DNA of 6,485 nucleotides from an uncultured Bacilli bacterium (GTDB lineage Bacteria; Bacillota_I; Bacilli_A; RF39; UBA660): contig CALWAJ010000067.1 of NCBI GenBank assembly GCA_944373065.1, positions 1 through 6,485 of the forward strand, written 5' to 3'. The notes beneath the pieces are model-generated. The model had not been told where the DNA came from. It worked only from the letters and a program-made list of their open reading frames with translations, and ran no database searches. Below are positions 1 through 5,786 of the stretch, piece by piece. The translations under genes and the position numbers were made by a program. Position 1 is the first letter of the stretch, and each line of letters starts with the position of its first letter.

Positions 1-1028
1 GCTGTACCTGCAAAACCGATAACAGTTAAACTTAAGAATATTAGAACTCCATCACTAGTTTCTGGATTTTCTACTTCATTTTTAACTTCTTCAGGAGTTT
101 CTGGTACATCAGTTACTGGAGTTAATTCTTCAAGAACTAAATTACCATCATCATCAGTTGTAACATTATAATCATCAGTTACATCTTTATTAACTGCTCT
201 ATCATATATTGCATAATCAGTCTTGTCAGTAGCAGAGTTTAAAGTTGCATTAGTAATATTTAAACTACTAAAGTCTTTATTAGTACTATCAATTTGATGT
301 CTAATAGCAGAATTTTCTACTGATGTAAATGTTCCTCCTGTTACAGTAGCAGTTCCTAAGTTATCTAAAGCAAAAGTTTTTTGACTATTGAAAGTACCAT
401 TTGTAATTGTAACAGCGGTATTTTCATTATTTCTAATGGTATCTTGTACTGCTTCAAAAGTACCACCATTAATTGTCATAGTTGGTAAATCTGCACTATT
501 CTCATTATATTTAATATTACCAATCAATGAAGTTGTTTGAGAATTAGTTGTAAAGATACCTCCGTTAATTGTAAGATTAATACCCTCATTTCTTACTACA
601 TAAGTATCTGTACTTGTTGTAAAGTTACCACTTTCAATTATTAATGTTCCATAGTTAGTAATAGGACCATAAGTAGATTGTACTAAATTAGTTACAGTAC
701 CAGTACCTACACTATCGATGATAGTTAAAACTCCACCTTTTGCTACTTTAATCGCTTCACAAGGAGCTTTTTGGCCATCTTGAAGATAATTAGTTAAAGT
801 AAACCCAGCTAAGTCAAGAGTAACTGTTTGACCAGCTAAAACTTCAAAGTCCTCATCAGCATTTCCTGTTAGAGTAACTTTATATTTGTTTTCTCCTAAA
901 TCATCTACTGTAACATTACTACCAGGATATTCTACATTATCCACAGTACTTGCTTCTACATTCATCATTGGAATAAAAACGCAACATCCAACAATAATCA
1001 TAGATAAAATTGTTTTTAAGTTTTTCAT
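1..1028 (-). CDS. Secreted, sortase-anchored surface protein with beta-helix-like repeats (3' end cut off by window edge)
   Basis: My own translation from the ATG at 1028 runs open for 342 codons to the left edge, so the C-terminal end lies outside the window. Residues 1-26 look like a type I signal peptide: Lys2 and Lys5, a hydrophobic core, then VEA|S as the likely cleavage site. Residues 60-115 hold beta-strand-rich sequence such as VTLDLAGFTL. Residues 129-265 carry six degenerate repeats of the type TINGGTF, about 21-32 residues apart, as expected for coils of a right-handed parallel beta-helix. An acidic, Pro-containing linker (about 295-320) leads to NPETSD (321-326) and a hydrophobic stretch, a cell-wall sorting signal lacking only its basic tail. 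The class B sortase gene just upstream is the probable anchoring enzyme. The start is fixed by AGGAGG four bases upstream. The ligand or role (adhesin, glycan binding) cannot be told from sequence. Confidence 0.88.
   Translation of the reverse strand, partial: MKNLKTILSMIIVGCCVFIPMMNVEASTVDNVEYPGSNVTVDDLGENKYKVTLTGNADEDFEVLAGQTVTLDLAGFTLTNYLQDGQKAPCEAIKVAKGGVLTIIDSVGTGTVTNLVQSTYGPITNYGTLIIESGNFTTSTDTYVVRNEGINLTINGGIFTTNSQTTSLIGNIKYNENSADLPTMTINGGTFEAVQDTIRNNENTAVTITNGTFNSQKTFALDNLGTATVTGGTFTSVENSAIRHQIDSTNKDFSSLNITNATLNSATDKTDYAIYDRAVNKDVTDDYNVTTDDDGNLVLEELTPVTDVPETPEEVKNEVENPETSDGVLIFLSLTVIGFAGT
51..68 (-). other. NPETSD cell-wall sorting motif
   Basis: These 18 bases encode Asn-Pro-Glu-Thr-Ser-Asp (residues 321-326). 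They are followed directly by about 17 mostly hydrophobic residues (GVLIFLSLTVIGFAGTA) up to the window edge. This is the layout of an LPXTG-type sorting signal. The NPxT core resembles the NPQTN/NPKTN motifs known for class B sortases; Ser-Asp after Thr is a variant. Cleavage after Thr324 is inferred by analogy. Confidence 0.75.
234..644 (-). repeat. Degenerate coding repeats (xTIxxGxF type) of a beta-helix
   Basis: Six related segments begin at residues 129 (LIIESGNFTT), 152 (LTINGGIFTT), 184 (MTINGGTFEA), 206 (VTITNGTFNS), 227 (ATVTGGTFTS) and 256 (LNITNATLNS). The aromatic or aliphatic positions lie 23, 32, 22, 21 and 29 residues apart. The repeats are conserved in pattern but diverged in sequence, which suggests an old structural repeat rather than a recent tandem DNA duplication. 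Confidence 0.7.
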
Positions 1029-1032
1029 ATTT

Positions 1033-1038
1033 CCTCCT
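1033..1038 (-). promoter_or_regulatory. Strong ribosome binding site of the surface protein gene
   Basis: AGGAGG lies four bases before the ATG at 1028. It fixes the start of a gene with no other candidate start codon in the preceding leader. It is clearly stronger than the sortase site (AAAGG, ten bases from its ATG), consistent with more substrate than enzyme being made. Confidence 0.85.
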
Positions 1039-1053
1039 CATTTTGAATATATT

Positions 1054-1070
1054 AGATAGTTTTCCTATCT
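1054..1070 (-). promoter_or_regulatory. Short inverted repeat at the 5' end of the surface gene leader
   Basis: AGATAG - GAAAA - CTATCT is a perfect 6-bp stem with a 5-base loop. It sits a few bases downstream of the predicted transcription start and about 16 bases before the ribosome binding site. It could be a 5' hairpin that stabilises the mRNA or an operator for a repressor. There is no U-run after it, so it is not a terminator. Confidence 0.45.
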
Positions 1071-1078
1071 TCATAATA

Positions 1079-1107
1079 AGCATACTAAATATTCTGATTT
1101 AAGTCAA
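1079..1107 (-). promoter_or_regulatory. Predicted sigma-A-type promoter of the surface protein gene
   Basis: A -35 box TTGACT (1107-1102) and a -10 box TATGCT (1084-1079) are separated by exactly 17 bases. The -35 matches the consensus at five of six positions and the -10 at four of six. An A/T-only tract (about 1113-1128) lies just upstream of the -35 and could act as an UP element. Initiation near 1072 would give a leader of about 45 bases. The promoter lies wholly in the gap after the sortase stop, so the surface gene can be transcribed separately. Confidence 0.6.
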
Positions 1108-1132
1108 TCTACAAAAAAATATATTTTTCTTT

Positions 1133-2008
1133 TTATCTTGTTTCTTTCTTAATTAACTTAGCATGCATAACGATTCTATTACCAAAATTATCTTTACAGG
1201 TTGACAGTGTTAACACTTTATCACTTGTATTAACAGTACCTGAAAACTCTACTTCGCTTCTATTTTTAATAGTGTTTAAAAATTCCAAATATTCTTCATC
1301 AGTATTAAAAGTAGGTGTTATATAATAACTTTCTTTAGGTATTGTATAAACACTAAATACTTGCCACATTGTATTTTCTGTTGGAGTTGATAGTCTTATA
1401 ATATGATTTTCTTTATTAGAATACCAAGAACTATCTAATATATTTTTTAAACTACCAAACATAGAGCCTGTTAGTCGGCTATGAGCATAGATTATTGTAT
1501 TTTGATTAAAGTTAACAGCATCATTTCTATAGTCCATAAATACCCAGCCAGCTTCATTTTTACTTTTATCAAAAGCATGATTTAAATAAAAATTATTATC
1601 AGTAGTTTTTACAATAGGATAATTTATATTTGTTCCTTTAACTTGAATCCAGCCAACAGTATCACTGTTTTTAGCAATCAAATCATTAAAATTAACTTCT
1701 AGTAGATTCATTTTTATATAGTCCCAATAATCATTTGCTTTATCTTCTGGAGGATTAACTTTTTCTGTATTTTTATTATCTTTTTTTTCTTTTATGTTAG
1801 TATTTTCAATAACATTATCTGATAATTTATCAATTTCTTTATTATCTTTAAACCAATTATATACTTGATTTACAGAGACTAAAAAAATTGATAGAAAAAA
1901 AAGCAAAAAAACTACTATAACCCATTTTCTAAATCTTAATTTTGGTCTTTTCTTTTTTCTTATTTGTTTTTGATATTTATATCTTGAAGGCGTTTTTTTA
2001 TGATTCAT
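1133..2008 (-). CDS. srtB: Class B sortase
   Basis: This is a membrane-anchored cysteine transpeptidase that cleaves a sorting motif on secreted proteins and attaches them to the cell wall. The 291-residue protein has a very basic N-terminus (residues 1-28, many Lys/Arg), one transmembrane helix (about 29-47), and a polar Lys/Asn/Glu-rich linker to about 95. The catalytic domain follows. Its class B hallmarks are DTVGWIQV (116-123), INYPIV (128-133), IIYAHS with catalytic His176, SMFGSL (182-187), TLSTC with nucleophile Cys271, and Arg278 in NRIVMHA. All three catalytic residues are present, so it should be active. An N-terminal anchor is typical for the family. The start has AAAGG ten bases upstream. 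The gene follows topA by 60 bases and precedes a protein with an NPETSD signal, its likely substrate. The class is firm; the srtB symbol is by homology. Confidence 0.93.
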   Translation of the reverse strand: MNHKKTPSRYKYQKQIRKKKRPKLRFRKWVIVVFLLFFLSIFLVSVNQVYNWFKDNKEIDKLSDNVIENTNIKEKKDNKNTEKVNPPEDKANDYWDYIKMNLLEVNFNDLIAKNSDTVGWIQVKGTNINYPIVKTTDNNFYLNHAFDKSKNEAGWVFMDYRNDAVNFNQNTIIYAHSRLTGSMFGSLKNILDSSWYSNKENHIIRLSTPTENTMWQVFSVYTIPKESYYITPTFNTDEEYLEFLNTIKNRSEVEFSGTVNTSDKVLTLSTCKDNFGNRIVMHAKLIKKETR

Positions 2009-2036
2009 TTAAACACTACCTTTCTACTATATAGTT

Positions 2037-2042
2037 ATTATA
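2037..2042 (-). promoter_or_regulatory. Possible -10 box of a sortase promoter
   Basis: A perfect TATAAT lies 28 bases before the sortase ATG in the 60-base topA-sortase gap. The region 17 bases upstream is only a T-run with no recognisable -35, and there is no TGn extension. In DNA this AT-rich the match may be chance. The sortase could equally be served by read-through from topA. Confidence 0.25.
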
Positions 2043-2050
2043 TATCAAAA

Positions 2051-2080
2051 ATTAAAAGAAAAAAAGCTTTAATTAGCTTT
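2051..2080 (-). terminator. Weak intrinsic terminator-like hairpin over the topA stop codon
   Basis: Reading the minus strand, AAAGCT - AATTAA - AGCTTT forms a perfect 6-bp stem (2080-2063). It runs into a T-rich tract, giving seven Ts in a row and then CTTTT. The TAA stop of topA lies in the loop. Only two of the six pairs are G:C, so termination is probably partial. It would lower, but not abolish, read-through into the sortase gene. Confidence 0.45.
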
Positions 2081-4096
2081 CTCATAATCACATTTACTAC
2101 ATTTTATTTTATTATCTTTTTCTACTAACATTTCCCCACAATTTGGACATTTCTCTCCTGTAGGCTTATCCCAAAAAGCTTCTTTACATTTTGGAAAGTT
2201 ACTACAACCATAGAATGTTTTACCTCGTCTTGTTTTTCTTTCTAGGATTTTACCTTTACATTTAAGACAATCACATACTTCTATTACTTGCTTTTCTTCT
2301 TTCTTTACATATTTACATTCTGGATAATTAGAACAAGCGACAAATTCACCATAACGTCCTGTTCTTTTAACTAAAGGATTACCACATTCTGGACACATTT
2401 CCCCAGTCTCTTCGGCTTCTTTCTTCTCCATATCACTAAAGGCTTTTTTAACACGAGGTTCAAAGACATCATAAAACTCTTTTAAAACTTCATTCCAAAC
2501 TAAGTTACCATCAGCAATCTTATCAAGTTCTTCTTCCATATTCTTAGTATATTCTACGTTTATTATATCACTAAAGAACTCTTGTAGTTTATCAGTAGTT
2601 TCTATTCCTATTTCTGTTGGAACAAACTTTTTATCTTCTATTTTTACATAACCTCGTTCTTTAATAGTATCAATAGTTTTAGCATATGTTGAAGGACGTC
2701 CTATACCTAGGTCTTCCATCTCTTTAATTAATTTAGCTTCTGTATATCTTGCTGGTGGCTTTGTAAAGTGTTGTTCTGATAAGATGTCACTAGCTTTATA
2801 ATTATTACCTTCTACAAGTTCTGGGATAATTTTATCTTCGTTTTTCTCATAATCACTATATACTTTTAGATAACCATCAAAGTTTAAAATACTTCCAGTT
2901 GCTTTAAATTTATAATCATTGTTATTAAATATTAGAGTTGTTTGGTCCATAATTGCATCAGCCATTAAAGATGCCAAAGCTCTTTTATAGATTAGACTAT
3001 AAAGCTTAAACTCATCGTTAGATAGATATTGTTTTACTTTTAAAGGTTCTCTTAAGATACTAGTAGGTCTAATACCTTCATGAGCATCTTGAACGTTTTC
3101 TGTTTTTTTAGCATGTTTAGTATAGCCAATATACTTTTTACCAAAATTTTCTTCTATATAATGGAAAGCACTACCTACAAACTCATCAGAAAGTCTAATA
3201 GAGTCAGTTCTCATATAAGTAATAAGACCAACTGTCTCAGTCCCTAAATCAATTCCTTCATAAAGTTTTTGAGCGATAGACATAGTCTTTTTAGCCGTAA
3301 AACCTAATTTAGTTGATGCTTCTTGTTGTAGGGTTGAAGTTATAAATGGTGCACGACTAGCTTTTTTTCTTTTCTTTTTTTCAATACTACTTAAAGTATA
3401 ATCAGCACCTAAAGAGTCTAATACTTTGTTAGCTTCTGCTTCATTATGAAGTTTTATTTCTTCGTCTTTATACTTAAAGAGACTTGCCTCTGTTTCTTCT
3501 ATAATTGCTGTAATAGTAAAATACTCTTCAGGAACAAAAGCTTCTATTTCTCTTTCCCTATCGACAATAAGTTTTAAAGCTACACTTTGAACACGACCAG
3601 CACTTTTCGCTTTTATCTTAGATTGTAAAAGTTTTGATAATCTAAAGCCAATTATTCTATCTAATATTCTTCTAGTTTCTTGACTCTTAACTAAGTTATC
3701 ATCTATTTTAGTAGGATGTTTAATAGCATCAAGTACTTTATCTTTAGTTATTTCATGAAATAAAACTCTATCATAGTCTTTATCTTTAATACCTAAAGCT
3801 TCTTTTAAATGCCAACTAATCGCTTCTCCCTCTCGGTCGGGGTCGGTTGCAAGTATTACATGGCTAGCATCTTTTACATCTTTTTTTAACTCTGTAATTA
3901 TCTTTTTCTTACCCTTTAAAGGTACATAATTAGGTTTAAAACCATTTTCTATATCAACACCAAGTCCTAAAGGGCCACTTGTCGCTAAATCTCTAATATG
4001 GCCTTGGCTTGCTACTACTTTATAATCATTACCTAAGTATTTTTCAATAGTTCTACTTTTACTAGGACTTTCCACTATAACTAAGTTTTTAGACAT
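2069..4096 (-). CDS. topA: DNA topoisomerase I (type IA)
   Basis: This enzyme relaxes negatively supercoiled DNA by cutting and rejoining one strand through a 5'-phosphotyrosine link. The 675-residue length is close to that of Firmicutes TopA. The TOPRIM domain has Glu9 in IVESPSKS and the metal-binding DPDREGEA (85-92). HEIT is at 114-117 and SAGRVQS at 165-171. The catalytic tyrosine is Tyr294 in LITYMRTDS. HEGIRPT (339-345) and GRPSTYA (466-472) are further family motifs. Three C-terminal zinc ribbons follow: Cys568/571/588/594, Cys610/613/631/637 and Cys650/653/666/669, all with complete cysteine sets. The ATG has GAAGGG five bases upstream. A near-consensus promoter overlaps the end of the kinase gene before it, and a weak hairpin ends the gene. 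Nothing is missing or odd. In Bacillus, topA also lies near rnhB, usually with dprA between; here a kinase gene takes that place. Confidence 0.98.
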   Translation of the reverse strand: MSKNLVIVESPSKSRTIEKYLGNDYKVVASQGHIRDLATSGPLGLGVDIENGFKPNYVPLKGKKKIITELKKDVKDASHVILATDPDREGEAISWHLKEALGIKDKDYDRVLFHEITKDKVLDAIKHPTKIDDNLVKSQETRRILDRIIGFRLSKLLQSKIKAKSAGRVQSVALKLIVDREREIEAFVPEEYFTITAIIEETEASLFKYKDEEIKLHNEAEANKVLDSLGADYTLSSIEKKKRKKASRAPFITSTLQQEASTKLGFTAKKTMSIAQKLYEGIDLGTETVGLITYMRTDSIRLSDEFVGSAFHYIEENFGKKYIGYTKHAKKTENVQDAHEGIRPTSILREPLKVKQYLSNDEFKLYSLIYKRALASLMADAIMDQTTLIFNNNDYKFKATGSILNFDGYLKVYSDYEKNEDKIIPELVEGNNYKASDILSEQHFTKPPARYTEAKLIKEMEDLGIGRPSTYAKTIDTIKERGYVKIEDKKFVPTEIGIETTDKLQEFFSDIINVEYTKNMEEELDKIADGNLVWNEVLKEFYDVFEPRVKKAFSDMEKKEAEETGEMCPECGNPLVKRTGRYGEFVACSNYPECKYVKKEEKQVIEVCDCLKCKGKILERKTRRGKTFYGCSNFPKCKEAFWDKPTGEKCPNCGEMLVEKDNKIKCSKCDYEKAN

Positions 4097-4118
4097 CTAA
4101 TCCCTTCTTTCATACAAA

Positions 4119-4147
4119 TTTATACATTACTATTGTTTCTTTGTCAA
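4119..4147 (-). promoter_or_regulatory. Predicted strong sigma-A promoter of topA, inside the end of the kinase gene
   Basis: A perfect -35 TTGACA (4147-4142) is followed after exactly 17 bases by TATAAA (4124-4119), five of six to the -10 consensus. The -35 lies in the last codons of the kinase gene, whose stop is at 4132-4130, so this DNA is both coding and regulatory. Initiation near 4112 gives a leader of only about 15 bases holding the GAAGGG ribosome binding site. topA can thus be expressed apart from the upstream cluster. Confidence 0.7.
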
Positions 4148-4783
4148 CACTTTTAACTTTATATCTTTTATTAAATCAAGAATATTATCTAAATATTTTT
4201 CATCATTATTGATGATATAATCAAAATTATTTTCACTTAATTCAAGAGGCTTTCTAGCTTTAATTTTAAAGTACTCCTCTTCTTCAAAATTATCACTGTA
4301 AAATGTATTATCACCAATTACCGAATTATCTTTTTTATTATAATCTAATATCCTTTTTTCTATTCTTTTAATATTATCTATATCTTTAGAATTAATTTTA
4401 ATTTTAATAAGTTGATAATTATTTTCTCTAGCATAGTTTTTCCATTCATCTAATTGTTTCTTATTACTAACATTCATATCATAGACAAATGATGTTCTTA
4501 AACTAAAAAGTTTCTCTAATCTTTTATTAGCAGTATCTTTAACAATCTTTTCTACTTCTAATCTTGTTTCTTCGTTTTTTAAGATTACATTTTGATAGAT
4601 TTTATTTCTAATATAGTCATTACTAAGACAAACAATTTTAAGATACTTAGATAGAGTCCAAGCTAGTAAAGTTTTACCTGAACCAGGATTACCAGAGATA
4701 ATTATTATAAATGGATTATCGTATTTTTCGGCTCTACTTGTTTCTTTTGTTAATTTTTCTAGTCCTTTATCTATATCTAACAT
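4130..4783 (-). CDS. P-loop kinase-like ATPase of unknown substrate (AAA_33/zeta-like)
   Basis: This 217-residue soluble protein has a Walker A motif GNPGSGKT (31-38) after a hydrophobic strand (FIIIIS, 25-30). SNDYIR (54-59) matches the D-x-x-R pattern that follows the P-loop in AAA_33, zeta-toxin and polynucleotide-kinase-like proteins. FVYDMNVS (99-106) has Asp102 at the end of a strand, as in the Walker B-like position of that group. The C-terminal half is Lys/Asp/Asn-rich and shows no known domain. These features suggest phosphorylation of a small molecule, nucleotide or RNA/DNA end, but the substrate cannot be read from sequence. The ATG has GAGGAG five bases upstream, and that site touches the rnhB stop, so translation is probably coupled. 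No partner antitoxin is visible, so a toxin role is not supported. Its last codons contain the topA promoter. Confidence 0.8.
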   Translation of the reverse strand: MLDIDKGLEKLTKETSRAEKYDNPFIIIISGNPGSGKTLLAWTLSKYLKIVCLSNDYIRNKIYQNVILKNEETRLEVEKIVKDTANKRLEKLFSLRTSFVYDMNVSNKKQLDEWKNYARENNYQLIKIKINSKDIDNIKRIEKRILDYNKKDNSVIGDNTFYSDNFEEEEYFKIKARKPLELSENNFDYIINNDEKYLDNILDLIKDIKLKVLTKKQ

Positions 4784-4794
4784 AATTTCTCCTC

Positions 4795-5775
4795 TTATTT
4801 AGTATTAACTGTCTCTAAATATTCGCTAACTGGTCCATAACTTCTTCGATGTTCATCTATTATTCCATATTTTTTAATCGCTTCTAAATGTTTCTTAGTA
4901 GGATAACCTTTATTATCTTTAAAGTCATACATAGGATATTTTTTATCTAACTCATCTAACATTCTATCTCTTGTTACTTTAGCAATAACGGAAGCGGCAC
5001 TTATTGTTATACTTTTTAAATCTCCTTTAATAATTGATGTTGTAGGTATATCTATATCTAGTTTCATCGCATCTATTAAGACATGTTCTATCTTACAAGA
5101 ACAATTTTTAATTGCTTCTTTCATAGCCATTTTAGTCGCTTCATAAATATTAACTTCATCTATTATTTTTTCAGAAATAATACCTACTCCTACTCCTAAT
5201 GCTTGCCTCATAATCTCATCATAGAAATACTCTCTTTTCTTTTCACTCAATTTTTTAGAATCAGTTAATCCATCTAGATTAAAATGTTCTGGTAAAACAA
5301 CACAAGCAGCGACTACAGATCCTACTAAAGGCCCTCTTCCTACTTCATCAACACCAGCGATAAAGTTAATACCAGCATTTCTTAAATTTCTTTCAAAATA
5401 ATAGTTATCTTTAAGACATACTTTTGATTCTAAATCTTTTATTAATTTCTTATCTTTAGGCTTATTTAACTTCTTTATATATTCATAACAAGCTTCTAAA
5501 TTCATAAACCTATAATTATTAATTTCTATTACTCTTTTTTCATCATATAATTCATAATCTATATCAAAGATACTTTTATATTTAATTTTAGAATTATACT
5601 CTTCTCTTACAGGCCACTCTAACTTCTCAAAAAAGTCTTTAGAACAGGCAAGATCAATATCATTTGTTTCCTCTATTAGTCCTTGACACACTAGGCTAGC
5701 ACCGCTAATTACTATATACTTATCTTTAGGTAAATCTAATTTCTCTAACTCATCAAATATTTCTTCCTTTGTCAT
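4795..5775 (-). CDS. rnhB: Ribonuclease HII with N-terminal nucleotidyltransferase-like domain
   Basis: RNase HII cleaves RNA in RNA-DNA hybrids and starts removal of single ribonucleotides from DNA. Residues about 125-320 are a complete RNase HII: Asp143-Glu144 and GRG in GVDEVGRGP, TDSKKLSEKKRE (171-182), Asp235 in LIDAM, Asp252 in IIKGD, ASVIAKVTRDRM (261-272) and Tyr291 in KGYPTKKH. All four acidic catalytic residues are kept. The protein is 326 residues against about 200-260 in the family. The extra part (about 1-118) resembles the AbiEii-type nucleotidyltransferase fold: SGAS (24-27), then DID (39-41), a possible third acidic site in DIDYE (71-75), and KPKDKKLIKDLE (105-116), like the usual C-terminal end of that domain. 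The long start is favoured by AGGAGG four bases before the ATG and by the lack of an internal start near the junction. The gap to the gene before is 11 bases. Confidence 0.93.
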   Translation of the reverse strand: MTKEEIFDELEKLDLPKDKYIVISGASLVCQGLIEETNDIDLACSKDFFEKLEWPVREEYNSKIKYKSIFDIDYELYDEKRVIEINNYRFMNLEACYEYIKKLNKPKDKKLIKDLESKVCLKDNYYFERNLRNAGINFIAGVDEVGRGPLVGSVVAACVVLPEHFNLDGLTDSKKLSEKKREYFYDEIMRQALGVGVGIISEKIIDEVNIYEATKMAMKEAIKNCSCKIEHVLIDAMKLDIDIPTTSIIKGDLKSITISAASVIAKVTRDRMLDELDKKYPMYDFKDNKGYPTKKHLEAIKKYGIIDEHRRSYGPVSEYLETVNTK

Positions 5776-5779
5776 ACTA

Positions 5780-5785
5780 CCTCCT
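5780..5785 (-). promoter_or_regulatory. Strong ribosome binding site that fixes the long start of rnhB
   Basis: AGGAGG lies four bases before the ATG at 5775 and one base after the TAG stop of the GDPD-like gene. Its strength and position show that translation begins at the nucleotidyltransferase-like domain, so the fusion protein is the real product. The closeness to the previous stop suggests translational coupling. Confidence 0.85.
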
Positions 5786-5786
5786 A

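Noticed and set aside
983..1028. Lipobox in the surface protein signal peptide (IVGC, residues 12-15)
   Set aside because: The pattern matches formally, but the hydrophobic stretch continues past the cysteine to a good signal peptidase I site (VEA|S), and a C-terminal sorting signal makes a lipoprotein anchor redundant.
1113..1128. AT-only palindrome (AAAAATATATTTTT) after the sortase as an intrinsic terminator
   Set aside because: The stem has no G:C pair and only a short T-run follows, so termination is unlikely. Its place just upstream of the -35 box fits an UP element better.
4130..4783. Zeta-type toxin of a toxin-antitoxin pair
   Set aside because: The P-loop features are similar, but there is no small antitoxin gene next to it; the neighbours are RNase HII and topA. 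Similarity is too general for a toxin call.
4795..5420. A separate, shorter rnhB start without the N-terminal domain
   Set aside because: There is no in-frame ATG, GTG or TTG with a ribosome binding site near residue 118-135, while a strong site precedes the long start.
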